64,000 nt of DNA from Ganoderma boninense (taxonomy: Eukaryota; Basidiomycota; Agaricomycetes; Polyporales; Polyporaceae). Where the stretch lies: the NCBI GenBank assembly GCA_002900995.3, contig CM035311.1, forward strand, positions 1,550,001 to 1,614,000. Reading direction: 5' to 3'. Below, piece after piece: positions 1 to 11,931 of this stretch. The position numbers were made by a program, and so were the translations under genes. Within the stretch, counting starts at the first letter, position 1. Every line of letters starts with the position of its first letter. The notes beneath the pieces are model-generated. The model had not been told where the DNA came from. It saw nothing but the letters and a program-made list of their open reading frames with translations, and did not search any database.

Positions 1-1651
1 GATTTATAAACGGCGACTGAGATGCTGCTGCTTCGTTGGGGGCGAAGGGCATCCTAAAACCGGGTGCAGCACACCTGTCACCTGAAGGCAACACGGCTGC
101 AAACTGAAGCGAAAGATGGCGGCAAAGACGGCACATCGACAGAGCATGGCCTGGCAAGTCCCGATTAGACCAAGCAGAGAACGAACTGCCGGTTCAAGTG
201 ACCAGCGGACCGAGACCGTATACGCGTAATGGATTTGCTCAGTCAACCTTTTGCAACGAAGTTGAATCTGAAATGTGGTAACGCTATGAGCTTCTCTGAT
301 ACCTTTCAGTCGATGCCAAAGCAAAAGAACGGGAACCACGACGGAAAGAACGCATCGGATCGTCAAACGCACCTCCTGGTAATATGCAGGGTGTGGGAGT
401 ATGACCTGCTTATATAGAGCTTTCCATCTCCGGTCAGGCGATTCTCAGGTAAAAAGTCCGGGAGAAGCACTGCCAGTGGCCACGAAGCTAGGCAGGGGCC
501 GTCTGTCTTGCAGCAGTAAGCCTCGCTGAGCCTGCCAAGAGGCGAAGTCGAGACTCACCTACTTTCTCAACTACGACATGGTGTCAACAAAATCTGGTAT
601 TCTATGTGTAACATATTGAACTAGGATGGCGGGCATGTGGTGGATGGTGGCAAAATCATGGAGAGGAGCGTTGAGTGGGAGTCGAACTTGCAACCCCGAC
701 CCCGCGCCACCACACCGGGAATTCCCGAGATGGACACAAATGTCGTTAGCCGCCGGCTCCAGGCCAGGCCCAGGACTGCTTACACCACGACCCACATTCG
801 CACGAGGCCAGGACTAGCTCATTCAGACAACTTCTACCAGCACAATCGAGGCTTACAGATCAGAAGGCCTTCACCAGGACAAAAGGTACGTCTGCATGAA
901 GAGCTCAGTGCAGAACCGCCACCCCGCCTTCAATACCCTTTACAGTATGATCCTCCGGCGAGTCCTCACCGGACTTCTCACCCGGTTTCGTTTCGTGGTT
1001 AGTACAGTCCAGTTCATTCCCATTTTCTCATGTTATATATACCTCTCCAGGTACCTATTCGAATCGTCGCATATAGCTCCCGGTACCTGGTACCTAAGGT
1101 CTAGAGCTGTGGGCCCATATCGTCCTTCGTCCGGGTACTTGCTACCTAGAACCCCAAATGGGAAGTCCGGCGTTTCTACGCCACCCATTAATTCCAACCC
1201 GACGCTAGAGCCCCTTATTTGAGCACTCTTTCTTGCGCCAGGGGATCCAAGGTTCACGGGGACGTTCTTTATTCTTGGACTATATTGTTCCCCTTCCTGG
1301 CCGTGTCACGCTCCACCAGAAACGCATGGAATCTCAGCTGGTCTTGCGTTGTCTAACGCCACCTCTCTTGGTAATTTACGGCACGAACAAGTTCGTGCCT
1401 GCGCTCAATCTATGTTGTGCATCTAGGTTTGCAAGTAGGCACCAGGGCTCCCCGGTACGCGTGAACGTCAGGTCCCAGCTTGGGACCAGCCAGCCATGCT
1501 CTTGCCTCCCATTCAGTCACGGCGGATTCACAGACAGGCTGACTGTCGGGCCTCTACTACTAGGCTCTAGGCGACAACCTTCCACGCCGAGTATCAAGAA
1601 CGGAAGATGAGATTAGCAAGCCTGTCGCACACGCGAGGAGCGTCCTACGTC
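1..1651. other. No convincing gene; left-edge intergenic sequence
   Basis: All open frames here are short and none joins into a plausible spliced protein or shows a known domain. A stretch near 685-700 looks superficially like the end of a tRNA T-arm, but it has no stem pairing. Several GGTACCT-type hexamers cluster around 1050-1150 without forming an array. The sequence includes the downstream flank of the minus-strand protease gene that ends at 1652. Confidence 0.5.
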
Positions 1652-4600
1652 CTACACCACAGCGACGCCCCCAACGCACCCCAATAACAACGCGTCCACC
1701 GTGCCGCCCGTCTCGCGCTCGAGCCACCCGTCGAGCTCCTCGAACAGCTTCATCGCTCTGCCTCCCAGCGCCCTCTCCGCCCGCTTTCCCGGCCACATCG
1801 CCTTCTCGTGGATGCCCATGAAGTTCACCTTCACACTGCCGTCGTCGGGCGCCCCGTCGTGCGCGGGCCGCAGCCTGATGACCATGTCCATCGTCCAGGT
1901 GTCGTGCCCGTAGAAGGAGCCCTCCTTGATATGGTGGCGTGCGTACTCGTCCGGCGGGTTGTCGTCTAGCGTCCACTTGAGCACGTGAGCGTCGAAGGCG
2001 ATGGCTGCGGAGAGAAGGTGAGCTTGAGAAGGGATGCAGTCAGAAGGCTAGGAGGCTGGACGAACCGGTCCAGATGATGCCCGGGTGCGTTACCACGAGC
2101 GTGAAGCTCCGCGTGCCTGCGACTTCGTCAACTTTGTCGTTGATGGCAGTGACCTTGAAGTCCGGGTCGAGCGGGTCTTGATGTTCTGGGCGGAGGGGCA
2201 GGTCGAACTTGTACGGCGTCAAGAACTGAAAAGACGAGTGCGCGTTAGACACGGGAGTGGTTCGCAAGCCACAAGTTCCACGCGCACCGCGGAGAAGGGA
2301 TAGATGGTGTCCCAGTCGCTGTTCCAGTCATCCATAACGACTGTGGTCGGCGTGACGCCAGGAACGCTGAATTCCTTGGCGATGTCTGCAGCCAGCGTAT
2401 GGAAGCCTGGAGCGCCATCTGCACCAGCAACGTGCAAATGCTGTTCGGCGCTTGTGATCTAGAAGGTGAAGAAGGCTGCGGTGAGCGTCGAATAGGAATT
2501 AGCACCCAAGCCTGAGCAGTGCCCTTACATTCTCCATGTGGATGACGTAGAGCCGTTTTTGGTGCATGGCGTCAAATGGTGAACGCATGCAGAACACGGC
2601 CATGGCCACGCCCGTCACCATAGACATGAATATGACGAGACGAATCAAGATGCGCCGGCTGAAGCGCTGCACGAACGGCACTGTGAGGGGAAGGATGTAC
2701 GAGCATATAACCCCGACGATGTTGGCGATGATGAACTCCGAGGGGGCCTCTTCCCCGACGCGACCGGTCTATGGAGATCAGTAACGAGGTTCAGCCACAA
2801 TTCAAGGAACGACGGGTGGACAGAGGTACGAACCAGAGGAACGAACACATCCACAACAGAGAAGAGCAAGGTCGATCCAGTCACTAGAGGGGTGACCTGG
2901 CCGATGGCGTAGCTCCAGAGCGAGATGTCGTCTCCAGGGCTCGTTAGCACAGCGTTGAGGACCAAGGCCGGGATAAGCGGATAGGACGACACGAAGAGGG
3001 TCCCACCAGCGCCAACTCCGAGGAGCTGGATAAGCGCACCGAGGAAGGACTGAACAACCATGATTGAGGAGAACGTAGTCTGTTCCGGGACGCGGCCAAC
3101 AATGAGCTGCGAGGCCAGTGCGCCTGGCAACGAAGTCCATGAGCACGATGAAGACTGGTGGCGCAAACGATCTTACCTGAAAGGGCAGCAGGTCCGTACA
3201 GGAATACGGGTGCAAAGACGGAGGTGAACCAGCTGAAAGATTTCCCCAGAACCTTGTCCATGATCAATGCAACTACGTTGACGCCGACCGCCGCGCCGAT
3301 GAAGGCCCCGGACGTAGCGACGATGCCTTTGATTTGCTCGCCCAAGAAGCTCGTACCCTTTTTCAGCGCGGGAGCAGGGTTCACAAACGTCCCGCGTGCA
3401 ACAATCAATGCAAGCACGAACGTGGCAGTGTACAAAACCTTCGCGGTGGTAAACGAATAGACCAAAAAGTAGCCGAAATGCTCGTAGAAGACAGTCTGCG
3501 GTTTGGTGTAGCCGGTAGTTGCGAGTTCGGGTAAAGGCGAATCGGAGGAAGTGAGATGCAGAAGAAGCGCGTGTACATTATCGGCCATGTGCTGATGTTG
3601 CAAGCGATGGTGAGTAAACGGGGGGGTTGACCTAGCCAAGGTCCTCCACTCGTACCTGAGCAACTCCGGGTTCTATGTTTTCAACCAAATCTTTGCGCAT
3701 ATGGTACAGATAGCTGTTACCGACCACGGCCATCTAGTATCAACGATATCGATATGAGGTCGAACTTCGATGTGCGCGAATAGTTGACCTACATCTAGTC
3801 CAGTTACGTTGAGGTATAGTTGGAATTGTCTAAAGTCGGTGCTATGCAACAACGCTTAAGTGAGGAGTAGAAAAAACCGTTTGCAAAGACCCAGGCTTAC
3901 TCGGAAAGTATGATGCCAGAACTGAACACCTCATTAGCTATTACAGACCCATACGGTCTAGAATATGTGTGAGCAGACGCATATAGTCAGGACGAGCACT
4001 TCCCTACCTGGGTACCTTAGCATATGCCTTGATCATCTGCTCAGAAGTCGCTTGAAACAGAAGTTCCGGACCTGTTGTACCGGCAGCTGCAAAATTGATG
4101 AGCGACAACATGAGTACGAATGTCGGCATGAGCGATGAGTGCAATACCTTCCAAGTTGATGACGGTGCGAACACTGGGACGAGTCAACTGAGCTAAGACA
4201 TACATACACAGTACCTTTGAGCGACTCACGTCTTCGCAATGGGGTGTTGGGTCGTAAATAGGTGAGAACCATCCTGAAGAGATTCTTCCGCGTTATTAAA
4301 CACTAGACGTCCCGGTTATATTCCTGTTCGGCACAATGGTAATTCTGGTTGCACTCACAGAAAATGACGGCATGTTTTGGCTGCCAGTCTGGTGTGTGAA
4401 TCAAAACTCGGAGGCTCTCCAGCATTACTCCAACTGGCATTGCATCGTCTGCAGCACCGGGTGAGGGCAGCGTGCTGTCGACGTGCGAGTTCACCAACAC
4501 CGCGTCCTTCTTGCCCTCCTCGGTTCCGTCCGACAGCCGTACGACGATGTTCGTCAAGTTCACGTATGTCTTGTACAACCGCCTCCCCATCATGTCGAAC

Positions 4601-5201
4601 CTTCATCCATGCCACCACGTCCAGCATCAGTTCCAGAGCGAGCGAGGCGATGACGAATTGCGGAAGATAGGTGGTGGGAATGGGGAGACGGGCAACGCAT
4701 AACGGAGAAACAACTCACCGGTGACTACCGCTCCCCTGCTGATGCCAGACCTCGCATTGCAATTTCCGTTCAGGATGCGCACGGACGAGGTCCTCGCACT
4801 CGCCCCGCAAAGTCTCCGCCTGCTGCAGCACCCACGCGTCTCCAGCAGCATGCTCCGCCGAGCCGACCGTGCGGTATCCGATGTCTTCTGAGAGGTACTT
4901 CGCGTGTGCGAGGATTTGCGCCTCGGAGACTTGGGGCAGGGAGGTGACCGGGTCGAACCTGGGGGTGTGACGTTACATCGTACATCCGTGCGCCTTTGTT
5001 CGGGAAGGATGCACCACTCACAGCTCAACGATGGGCTCAGGGAGACCTGTTTTGAGACGATGAGGCAGTGGTTAATGCCGAGAAAGCGGAAGATTTACCG
5101 TAGTGCGCTCTGTACGCGTAGAATGGTCCTGCGACGAAGAGAGGCGCCAAGACAAGCAGCGATCGAACCGGGCCCCATCGTGACCTGGGAGTTTTGCTCA
5201 T
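1652..5201 (-). CDS. PFF1: Vacuolar membrane zinc protease, M28 family (PFF1-type)
   Basis: Multi-pass vacuolar/ER membrane metallopeptidase: a lumenal M28 catalytic domain followed by a long multi-helix membrane region. The start is set at 5201 by an ATG giving MSKTPRSRWGPVRSLLVLAP, a short basic tail and first membrane segment. Spliced by eye across at least nine short introns, the M28 core is intact: NSHVDS (near 4490), GAADDA (near 4445), NNAEES (near 4290), NLEAAGTTG split by an intron at about 4155/4093, SDTDFRQF (near 3835) and YLYHM (near 3710). These supply the family's expected His, Asp, Glu and second-metal ligands. Hydrophobic segments between about 3470 and 2550 are the membrane part, and the C-terminus ends GCVGGVAVV before a TAG at 1652. 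NOP8 lies 373 bp upstream in the same orientation. Family assignment is firm; exact introns are inferred. Confidence 0.9.
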
Positions 5202-5573
5202 CGCAGCCAGCACTGGGGAGATGCGACAAGCCGAGAAAGAGGCCACCAGGCGAGGATACCGGAGGAGGAACTCGAGGTGGACCCAGTCGACAAACAAGAC
5301 GTGTCAACTCGCGATCGCGAAGTGCAGCGCTGGCTATATGTATATAGCACCCCATCCAGGCGCCTCCGAGTCGGAGTCCGGATGCACTGCGTACTGCATG
5401 ATGACAACAGAATTTTGCACGGGAGGCGCAATATGAATTCAAGCGTACGGGATGTTGGCAGCGACATGAAATCGGTGGTCAAAAGCACAGTGGACGGCGA
5501 CTGCAAAACCGGAAGTTGCGGATTCGCAGAGACGAACACAGCGACTACTATATATGTCAGAGTCCGGCCCGAA

Positions 5574-7383
5574 TCAATCCGCGTCACCTCCTCCTCCTCC
5601 TCTCCTCCGTCTGCTCTTCACCGCCTCCCGATGGCGACGCTTCCACCCAGCCGTCAGCTCGCCCCTCGTCTGTTCCCAGCGCTCACGGATCGCTTCCGGC
5701 GTGTCAGTGCGGTAAAACCAGGACCTCCAGTTCGTGGGGTCATGAACGTTGCGTTTGCCGCTGGCGCGTTCTGTGGGGAAGAAGAATGGCCGCGATGCAT
5801 CTAGCGTGGTCATGTCTACGGCATGCTCAGAGGAGGGCTGAGCGGGTATATTTGGAGAGGGGGCGATGCTAGGAACAGGGGCTGAGATGTCGAAAGGCAC
5901 CTCCTCGTCGAGCTCCAGGTCCAGGTCGAGATGTCCGAGCAGAGAGAAGCCATCTGGATGATAAGAACATCAGTGAACTGCAGATGAACAAAACGGAATG
6001 CCGTATACCTTCTTCTTCACGAGGTGCGAACAAGTCTTTGAGTTTCGTCTTCTGCACCCCACTTCTCTGTTCGTGCCCAGGAACCGCGCTTGCTATAGGC
6101 GTGTCTTTCTCTGTCTGTATCTCATCGACCTCCATGGTAGGGTCTGAGTCCGCATGCCCTTCAGTGACTGACGATTGTCTGCTTGGTGGATGTTCGATAG
6201 AGCTGTGTTGATCGTCGACCTCTACGTCGGAGCCCACACTCTCTGCACCACCCCAATCGTCTGCATCGCCGAATAGGGACTGCAGCAGGTTCAGGGATTG
6301 CTTCTTCTCCTCCACAAGGTCCTGACCAGTAGAAGACGACTGCGCAGTAAGTTTTGCGACAGATGGTGCGGACTTGAGGGGAGACGGGGCCACGACTGGG
6401 GGTTTGGCGACCTGAGTTACGGAGCCAGGTGCGACATCGACCTTCGACTCATCGGAAGACGAGTCTTCCTCATCACTGTCATCTTCGCTCTCCAGACGTG
6501 AACCTGACATTCGCTTGCTGGCAGGTTCTGGTGGTGCCTCTGTAATGACGGCGGAGCGGAGTGCGGCAGGCGGAGTCAAGGCAGCAGCGTTCTCCATGAA
6601 GATACCCTTGAGATGTTGGGAACCGTACTTGGTTGGATCGATCGTCTTCCTCCTCGCCCGCGTGGGAGGGTCTCTTACTCGTTTTCGGCTCTTCTCCTTC
6701 TCCTTCCCCTTCTCTGACTTCCCCTTCCCCTTCTCCTTCGACTTCATGGGCTGCTGTGTGCCAACCGCGAGCTCGGGCAAGGGGTGCAGTGGGCGCATCC
6801 GCATAGGACGGATAAGGCGCCCCGTTGGAGTAACACGCCAGCCGCCGCGAGTTGCGACATTCTCCGGGGTTACGAGTGACATGTCGGGCGAATGAACACC
6901 CTGGATGCCGCGGAGCCGGCGACGCTTCATCGGGCGGTCGCCATCCGCGCCTTCAGCTGCACGCTTGAGCTGGACTTGTTCGTGTAGAATCCTGCGCGGC
7001 GAGTCAGCAGCCGCTGAGGACTGAAATGGGGGTGTCTGAAAATGCTAATGAGCACGCTACCTTTCTCGAAAATCAAGCTTTGCCTCTCCCAAACGCAGTT
7101 TTGTACCCTTCCACGTCACTCCACTCAAGAGGTTCATGCCTACGGTGCATCAGAGAGCGGACCGAGATTGGGAAGTAATAAACGTACATCGAGCCAGTTT
7201 CCCCTTCGTTGTCTCCAGAGTGGCATACGCAAACTTGCGCGGCTGACCCAAGGCATCCAATGCACCGAATCCATCGATGGCACTCACAGTCCCAAATGAT
7301 GAGAGGCGGTCGGACAAGTCTTTGGCGGTAATCGCTGGGGTCAAGCCGGAGATGTGTATTCGCTTGGTGATGCTCTCGTCCAT
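5574..7383 (-). CDS. NOP8: NOP8-like RRM ribosome biogenesis protein
   Basis: Nucleolar RNA-binding protein related to yeast Nop8 and human NOL8, factors of early 60S subunit assembly. The start ATG at 7381-7383 opens directly into an RRM: RIHISGLTPAITAKDL is the first strand and helix, and KFAYATLE fits the RNP1 region. An intron near 7190 precedes the end of the RRM (MNLLSGVTWKGTKLRLGEAK). The middle is low complexity: a Lys/Glu/Gly run near 6740-6680 (KSKEKGKGKSEKGKEKEKSR) and acidic Ser/Asp tracts near 6475 and 6220. The C-terminal block has the family's signature: WRSWFYRTDTPEAIRERWEQ, then GELTAGWKRRHREAVKSRRR, followed by a Gly run and a stop at 5574. RRM at one end and this motif at the other make the call secure; the intron near 5955 is inferred. 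Confidence 0.85.
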
Positions 7384-8259
7384 GGATTTCCTCCGAAAAC
7401 TGCCAGAAATAATGGAGATCAAGAAATATGTTGTATGGAAGAGAGAGGGATGTCTGCAGATGGGTCGGTAACTTTTTGAGGTAGCAAGCACAGGAAGTAG
7501 GGATGCAGAGGGGCGACGGACGGCGAGGCTGGCTTAACCTGGTTCAACCGTAACGCCCTTTGGAAGAGATCATAAGCGCTTGTGGCAAATTCTCCGGACC
7601 CCGGAGTCCGGCGAGCCGAATTTGCTTTTGGTGGCGGAGGGGCAGTGGCGGAGCGCTCACCAGCTCTAAGACTCTGGCCAAGCTCTAAGACTCTGGCCAC
7701 TATAATCACTGCCGGGCTGCTGTGTCCTCCACATTTCACAGTCGATTCTCGTTGTATTCGGTAAGACAATGAGGGCCGTCCTTCTCTTTCGGTAGACATC
7801 TATTGATATGCCCATATGTGGCCAGGCATCGATATTAGCCTCCGATGGCGGTAAGTATGTACTTACTCACTTTCCTCGGGCTTGAGCTTGAAGACACTCG
7901 AGACATAGTACAATGCATTTCATTCAAAACTGAATTAATTCTTGATTATTTGTAGTACGGTAGATGGTCTGGGTGGGGCCGGAACTCAAGATTCATAGAG
8001 GTCGTTTGAGCAAAGGAGTCAGTGAAGATGAAACGCGCCTGGTTATTTTCATCGCTCCAACAGGTAAAAAAAAGCCTTCCTTGTCGCTAGATGAGTCTAT
8101 ATTATAACATAAGGATAGACGTTAGGCATGTACTGATCTTGACTGTGGCATAGGAAACAACGCAAGTCGCCGCAGATGCTTGAAGTGCCACTGAAAGCAT
8201 TCTTCGGCGGCGCCCTTGCGAATACTCACATTCTTCCGCTCGCTCAGAGACTGATATCG
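7384..8259. other. Intergenic, upstream of the NOP8-like gene
   Basis: No open frame here carries a recognisable motif or splices into one. It should contain the promoter of the minus-strand NOP8-like gene. The only structure I see is a perfect 19-bp tandem duplication at 7662-7699, listed separately. Confidence 0.5.
7662..7699. repeat. Perfect 19-bp tandem duplication
   Basis: The unit agctctaagactctggcca occurs twice head to tail (7662-7680 and 7681-7699), about 280 bp upstream of the NOP8-like start codon. Only two copies are present, so it is a recent local duplication rather than a minisatellite. Confidence 0.9.
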
Positions 8260-8751
8260 TCAGTATCCCGCAGCAGCGACTTGCAAAGCCCTGGAGTCTG
8301 TTGCTAAACTGAGTTCGAGTCCTGGCAGAGGTCGGTATGTCTTCTCGTACACGTGACCGTTGCTGGAGGCAAGGGCGCCGGACACGGGTCTGGGCGTTCG
8401 GGAGTCGAAATAATTGACTTCGTCGCTGTCCTCTCCCACCGTAATCCATACCGTTCCTCTTTCCATGAGCCTTGGCCGCGATCCTCCATTTCCTGCCACG
8501 GTTTCATCGCTAGAAGATGCTGTGCGCAAGGCTTTCACGACCTCTGCAGAGGCTGCCTTGGAGAGTCTGGAGACGGAGGGCTTGCTTGGGCGTGAGCCGC
8601 TGAGAACCGAGGCTGCACGCACAACATTGGGTACGCCCTTGTTATACTCATGAACGCCTACTGAGAGGTGGATGTTCAATGTCCATTGTCTAGGTTTCTC
8701 TTTCGTGTTTTTGTCCGCGGCGCTGGAGACCACAACAAAGCCACCCTCCAT
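8260..8751 (-). CDS. Hypothetical protein, 163 aa, unrecognised
   Basis: A single uninterrupted frame from ATG (8751) to TGA (8260). Its composition looks protein-like, with phrases such as KPRQWTLNIHLSVGVHEYNK and ERGTVWITVGEDSDEVNYFD separated by a Ser/Lys/Ala-rich middle. I recognise no domain, signal peptide or membrane segment. The first 80 bp overlap head-to-head with the most upstream possible start of the plus-strand gene at 8672. The opposite strand also has an open frame (8414-8653), so strand assignment is not certain. It could be a real short gene, the 3' part of a longer one, or an antisense shadow. Confidence 0.4.
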   Translation of the reverse strand: MEGGFVVVSSAADKNTKEKPRQWTLNIHLSVGVHEYNKGVPNVVRAASVLSGSRPSKPSVSRLSKAASAEVVKALRTASSSDETVAGNGGSRPRLMERGTVWITVGEDSDEVNYFDSRTPRPVSGALASSNGHVYEKTYRPLPGLELSLATDSRALQVAAAGY

Positions 8752-11720
8752 CTTGCTTCAATCCGCTAGTCCTGGAGAGCGTATCGTAGAGGTCTCTGAT
8801 GATAATTGCCCGTGCGTCCTCCGCGATTTCATCAGTGTGTGGACCCAGACTGTTCCTACTATCCGCCGATTATTGCCGGAAGAATTGAACACCGTCCGTC
8901 GTCTCTTGTGTGGCTTGGCTCTGCCTCCGGCCCTTCGTGATCCGCACTTGGAAGGGGTAGCTTCTGCCTTGGATGCTGTCGCATCCGCCTTCAGCACGTG
9001 GTGTATGCGTCGGGATCCTGTCGTAAGCTCTCAGGGTTCAGTGCGTGTTCGTTCCACAGCACCTTTGGAACACGCGTCAGCCGTTTCCGAGCATCCCTCT
9101 CATTCCATGCCTCGCAAACGCGGTGAACGAGCTGGAGACTCAGCTCGGACGACCGTTCTCACGACGAAGGGCCGCAAAGGATCGTCTCGCAAGAATCCGA
9201 TCATCCCCCAGTCATCCAGCGTGGACGAAGGACCACGCCGCGGCCGACTCCGTAAAATTTCCTTGAGGGTGGCAAAAGCAGCCTCTCATACTGATGATAA
9301 TTACCTCGCCAGGTGCACCAACTTCGACTACAACGGGCTTTGAGCAGAAGATGGGAGGAAGAGCGCAAGTCGAATGGGGACCCATTGTATATTCGGATAG
9401 AAGATCCCACGTCCTCCCACCCCTACCTCCAGGAAGGCGGCCTACCATCTGGGCAGCTGTGAGCGTTTACATTGTCGCACATGAGCAATTAGCTGACGTT
9501 CAATAGAGTCGAAATGAACTTTGCGCATTACTGCCTGAGCTCGGACAGGCTCAGGACAATATCATTTTTGAGGGAACTGAGACTCCCATACTGTTCATCG
9601 ATGGACCGTGCGGCAAATTGGACAAATGGGAGGGGGGCAAGACGATATCCTTGTCAATGTGCGTGACTCATGCACTTTTCTTTTGGGTTGTTCCTTATCC
9701 CTGTCGGTGTGTGGCAGGACGCGGACCTTCAAATACGCGGTCGCGTGTACGTTCATAGATCTTCTTTGTGGCCACAACACGCCGACCCAGCCAATGACAG
9801 CGGAGTCTCCTCCGCGCCCTCACCAGACGGCTCCCATCCCGTATCCTTCAGAAGCAGTACTCAACGAAGAAGGGCTCTACGTTTTCCCGCACGAGCCTGA
9901 TGGCGAGCTTGCCACCCAACCTCCCCAGGCGCCTCAGTACAGCTCCGCCGTTTATGGGGCCAGCACAGCTCTCGGAGATGTGTATATCCCTGCAATCGAG
10001 GATGCACCCACAGAGATTCACGCGCTGATTCGCGCACAGCAATCACGCATTCCCTTCAACGTTATTTTGTGCCGCGGAGCGAGCCTCTCGGCGTTCGCCT
10101 TGCCGGACGGTTGTGGATGCGCGTACCTCGGATTTTTCTTTATTACCGACGTGGTTGCCTCGAAGGTGCGCCTCACGTTCACGTGTATCCATCAGGCTGT
10201 GTGGCTGAGATGAGCTCGGCAGTCGTCCTGCTCTTGGGGCGAGGACGCGGAGGGACCCTTCGTCCAGGGCGCCGTGACATGGTCCTTTGAACTCAATTGG
10301 ACGCCTGGCGGGGACGACCCTGACGCGCTCACCGCCCCGAGCAAGCTACCGTGGTGGATGGAAGACCCGTCCGGGCCGTCGACACAAGGCGCTGACCCTG
10401 GCCCATCGGAGGATATCACGATGCACGACAACATGGACATCTCGGTACAACATCCGTACATCCTCCTTCCCCTTCACTTCTTTGCGCCTCCTTCGCAGAC
10501 GGGCGGCGGTGCGACTGGATGGCGCTGCACGTCGTGCGGGAGGTTGAACATTCAGCGCAATCTGTGCGTCCAGAGGTGCGGGAGCTGTTCGGTAAGTTCC
10601 TGTTGGGTCCCAGCCGCCCACCTACCGAGCTATGTTGTGGAGCCGTCGTGAAGGGCTGACAGATGCATTGTTTGCGACAGACATCCAACGGTCTTGCCCC
10701 CCTCGCCATTGAAGATGTTCGCCAGTTCCGCGGAACGGATCCTATCACTTACCCTTGGAACAGCCACGGGCAGGATGTCGAGTTATCGTTATCAGATGGA
10801 CCGGAAGAGCTGCGCAGATTCACGTACAAAATCACCCATGGGACCTTCGTTCATCACCTCTTCACTCGTAACCGTACCGCGGTGCAGGCACAGCCCACCA
10901 AGCTCTTCCACGACTTGCAAGCAGAGGTGGAGCTTGAGGCTGAACCGGTTGTCAAGGTTGCGAGAGGCGCGCCGTCGCTCTCTTATGGTGCGCAGTTCGG
11001 CAATGCGTCCCAGGTGGACGTGACCGCCAAACACAGCAGCGGATGGCCTTCGGACGTACCAATTTGCATATCTCGCGCAAGGGACTTGATGCTGCGTCGA
11101 GCTCGTTTGAATGATGATTCTTCTGACATCGCGATCAGTTCGCTGACGGTTTCTTCCTGGCGAAATCCCGGGAACAAGAAGGTCAGTACTACTGCGCAAT
11201 CCTGATGTTTGTGACTAACCACACCGATGCTTACTTAGGGCCTCGCCTTCGCTGCGGCTCAGTCCCCGGTTGTCGTTTTGTGTCTGGGAGCTAATGTTGA
11301 GTTGACATTCACTCCTTCACCACAAGCGGTGGCTCGCCGAACTCCAGCGCCGAAGCGTAATGCGGCTCGGCCGACGCCAGCTGCAAACGAAGACGAGATG
11401 GACGAGGACGCTGTAACCGACATCGAGCATAGCAAACGGCCCTCTTCCCGTTCAACGGCGAAGAAATCAGCAAATGGAGCGAGACGCGAACGGCCGGATG
11501 CCCCATTGATCATCGCCCTCGTGCATGGAGACCTACTCGTCGTGCAAGGCGCTGTATTGGAGGTGAGTTGACGCCAATCGCGCACGTTTCGGCCGCTCAT
11601 CGCTCCGGGGCTTGTAGTATTCCCTGAAGAAAACTGGGATGAGTATTTGTGAGTGTTTTGGTGCACTACGTCGTCCGTAGTCACTGACGTCTGTGACCAG
11701 TGTTGTTTGGATCTCAATGA
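8672..11720 (+). CDS. Basidiomycete protein with Cys4 cluster and degenerate 2OG-dioxygenase-like C-terminus
   Basis: Multi-exon gene reconstructed from 8672 (first in-frame ATG, start uncertain) to a TGA at 11718-11720. In order: an N-terminal helical region (about 8760-9010); a basic Ser/Arg-rich stretch; an exon ending near TETPILFIDGPCGKLDKWE (9570-9630); a Pro-rich exon reaching GLYVFPHEPDGELA (9860-9910); a conserved-looking CAYLGFFFITD (10115-10150) and WSFELNWTPGGDD (10283-10320); a Cys cluster C-x2-C-x9-C-x3-C (GWRCTSCG...CVQRC, 10518-10580); and a C-terminal domain with LVVQGAVLEYSLKKTG and SILLFGSQ at the end. The last elements match, from memory, a basidiomycete family whose C-terminus resembles fungal AlkB/TET-like 2-oxoglutarate Fe(II) oxygenases. 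I find no HxD motif, and the distal His/Arg are replaced. A nucleic-acid-related role is inference only. Confidence 0.6.
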
Positions 11721-11931
11721 TTCCAAGAACCGAGCCATTATTTGTATTACTACTCTAGATCTCTTCTTTGCTATCGATACATTGTTATGGGCCATTATAT
11801 GTAAGTATTTGCTATGAGCGTCGAGGCAGAGCTATATGCTACAAGAGGGTGCGATGGGGAAGTAATAAATTAGCGTTGAGAAGGAGGGTTCAGGGGGCGG
11901 CGTGGCCCGAAGTCCAGTTTGCAATTCAGTT

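Noticed and set aside
660..720. tRNA-like 3' end on the minus strand (gttcgactcccactc)
   Set aside because: The expected T-stem does not pair, and no matching acceptor or anticodon arm is found upstream.
1560..1976. 138-codon minus frame overlapping the protease C-terminus
   Set aside because: It is the out-of-frame shadow of the last protease exon, which carries the conserved HDTWTMDM and GTVDALLLGCVGG.
3664..4330. Apparent break in the M28 protease catalytic domain
   Set aside because: Splicing short introns by eye restores FNNAEES, NLEAAGTTG, FRQFQLYLNVTGLD and YLYHM in one frame, so the gene is intact.
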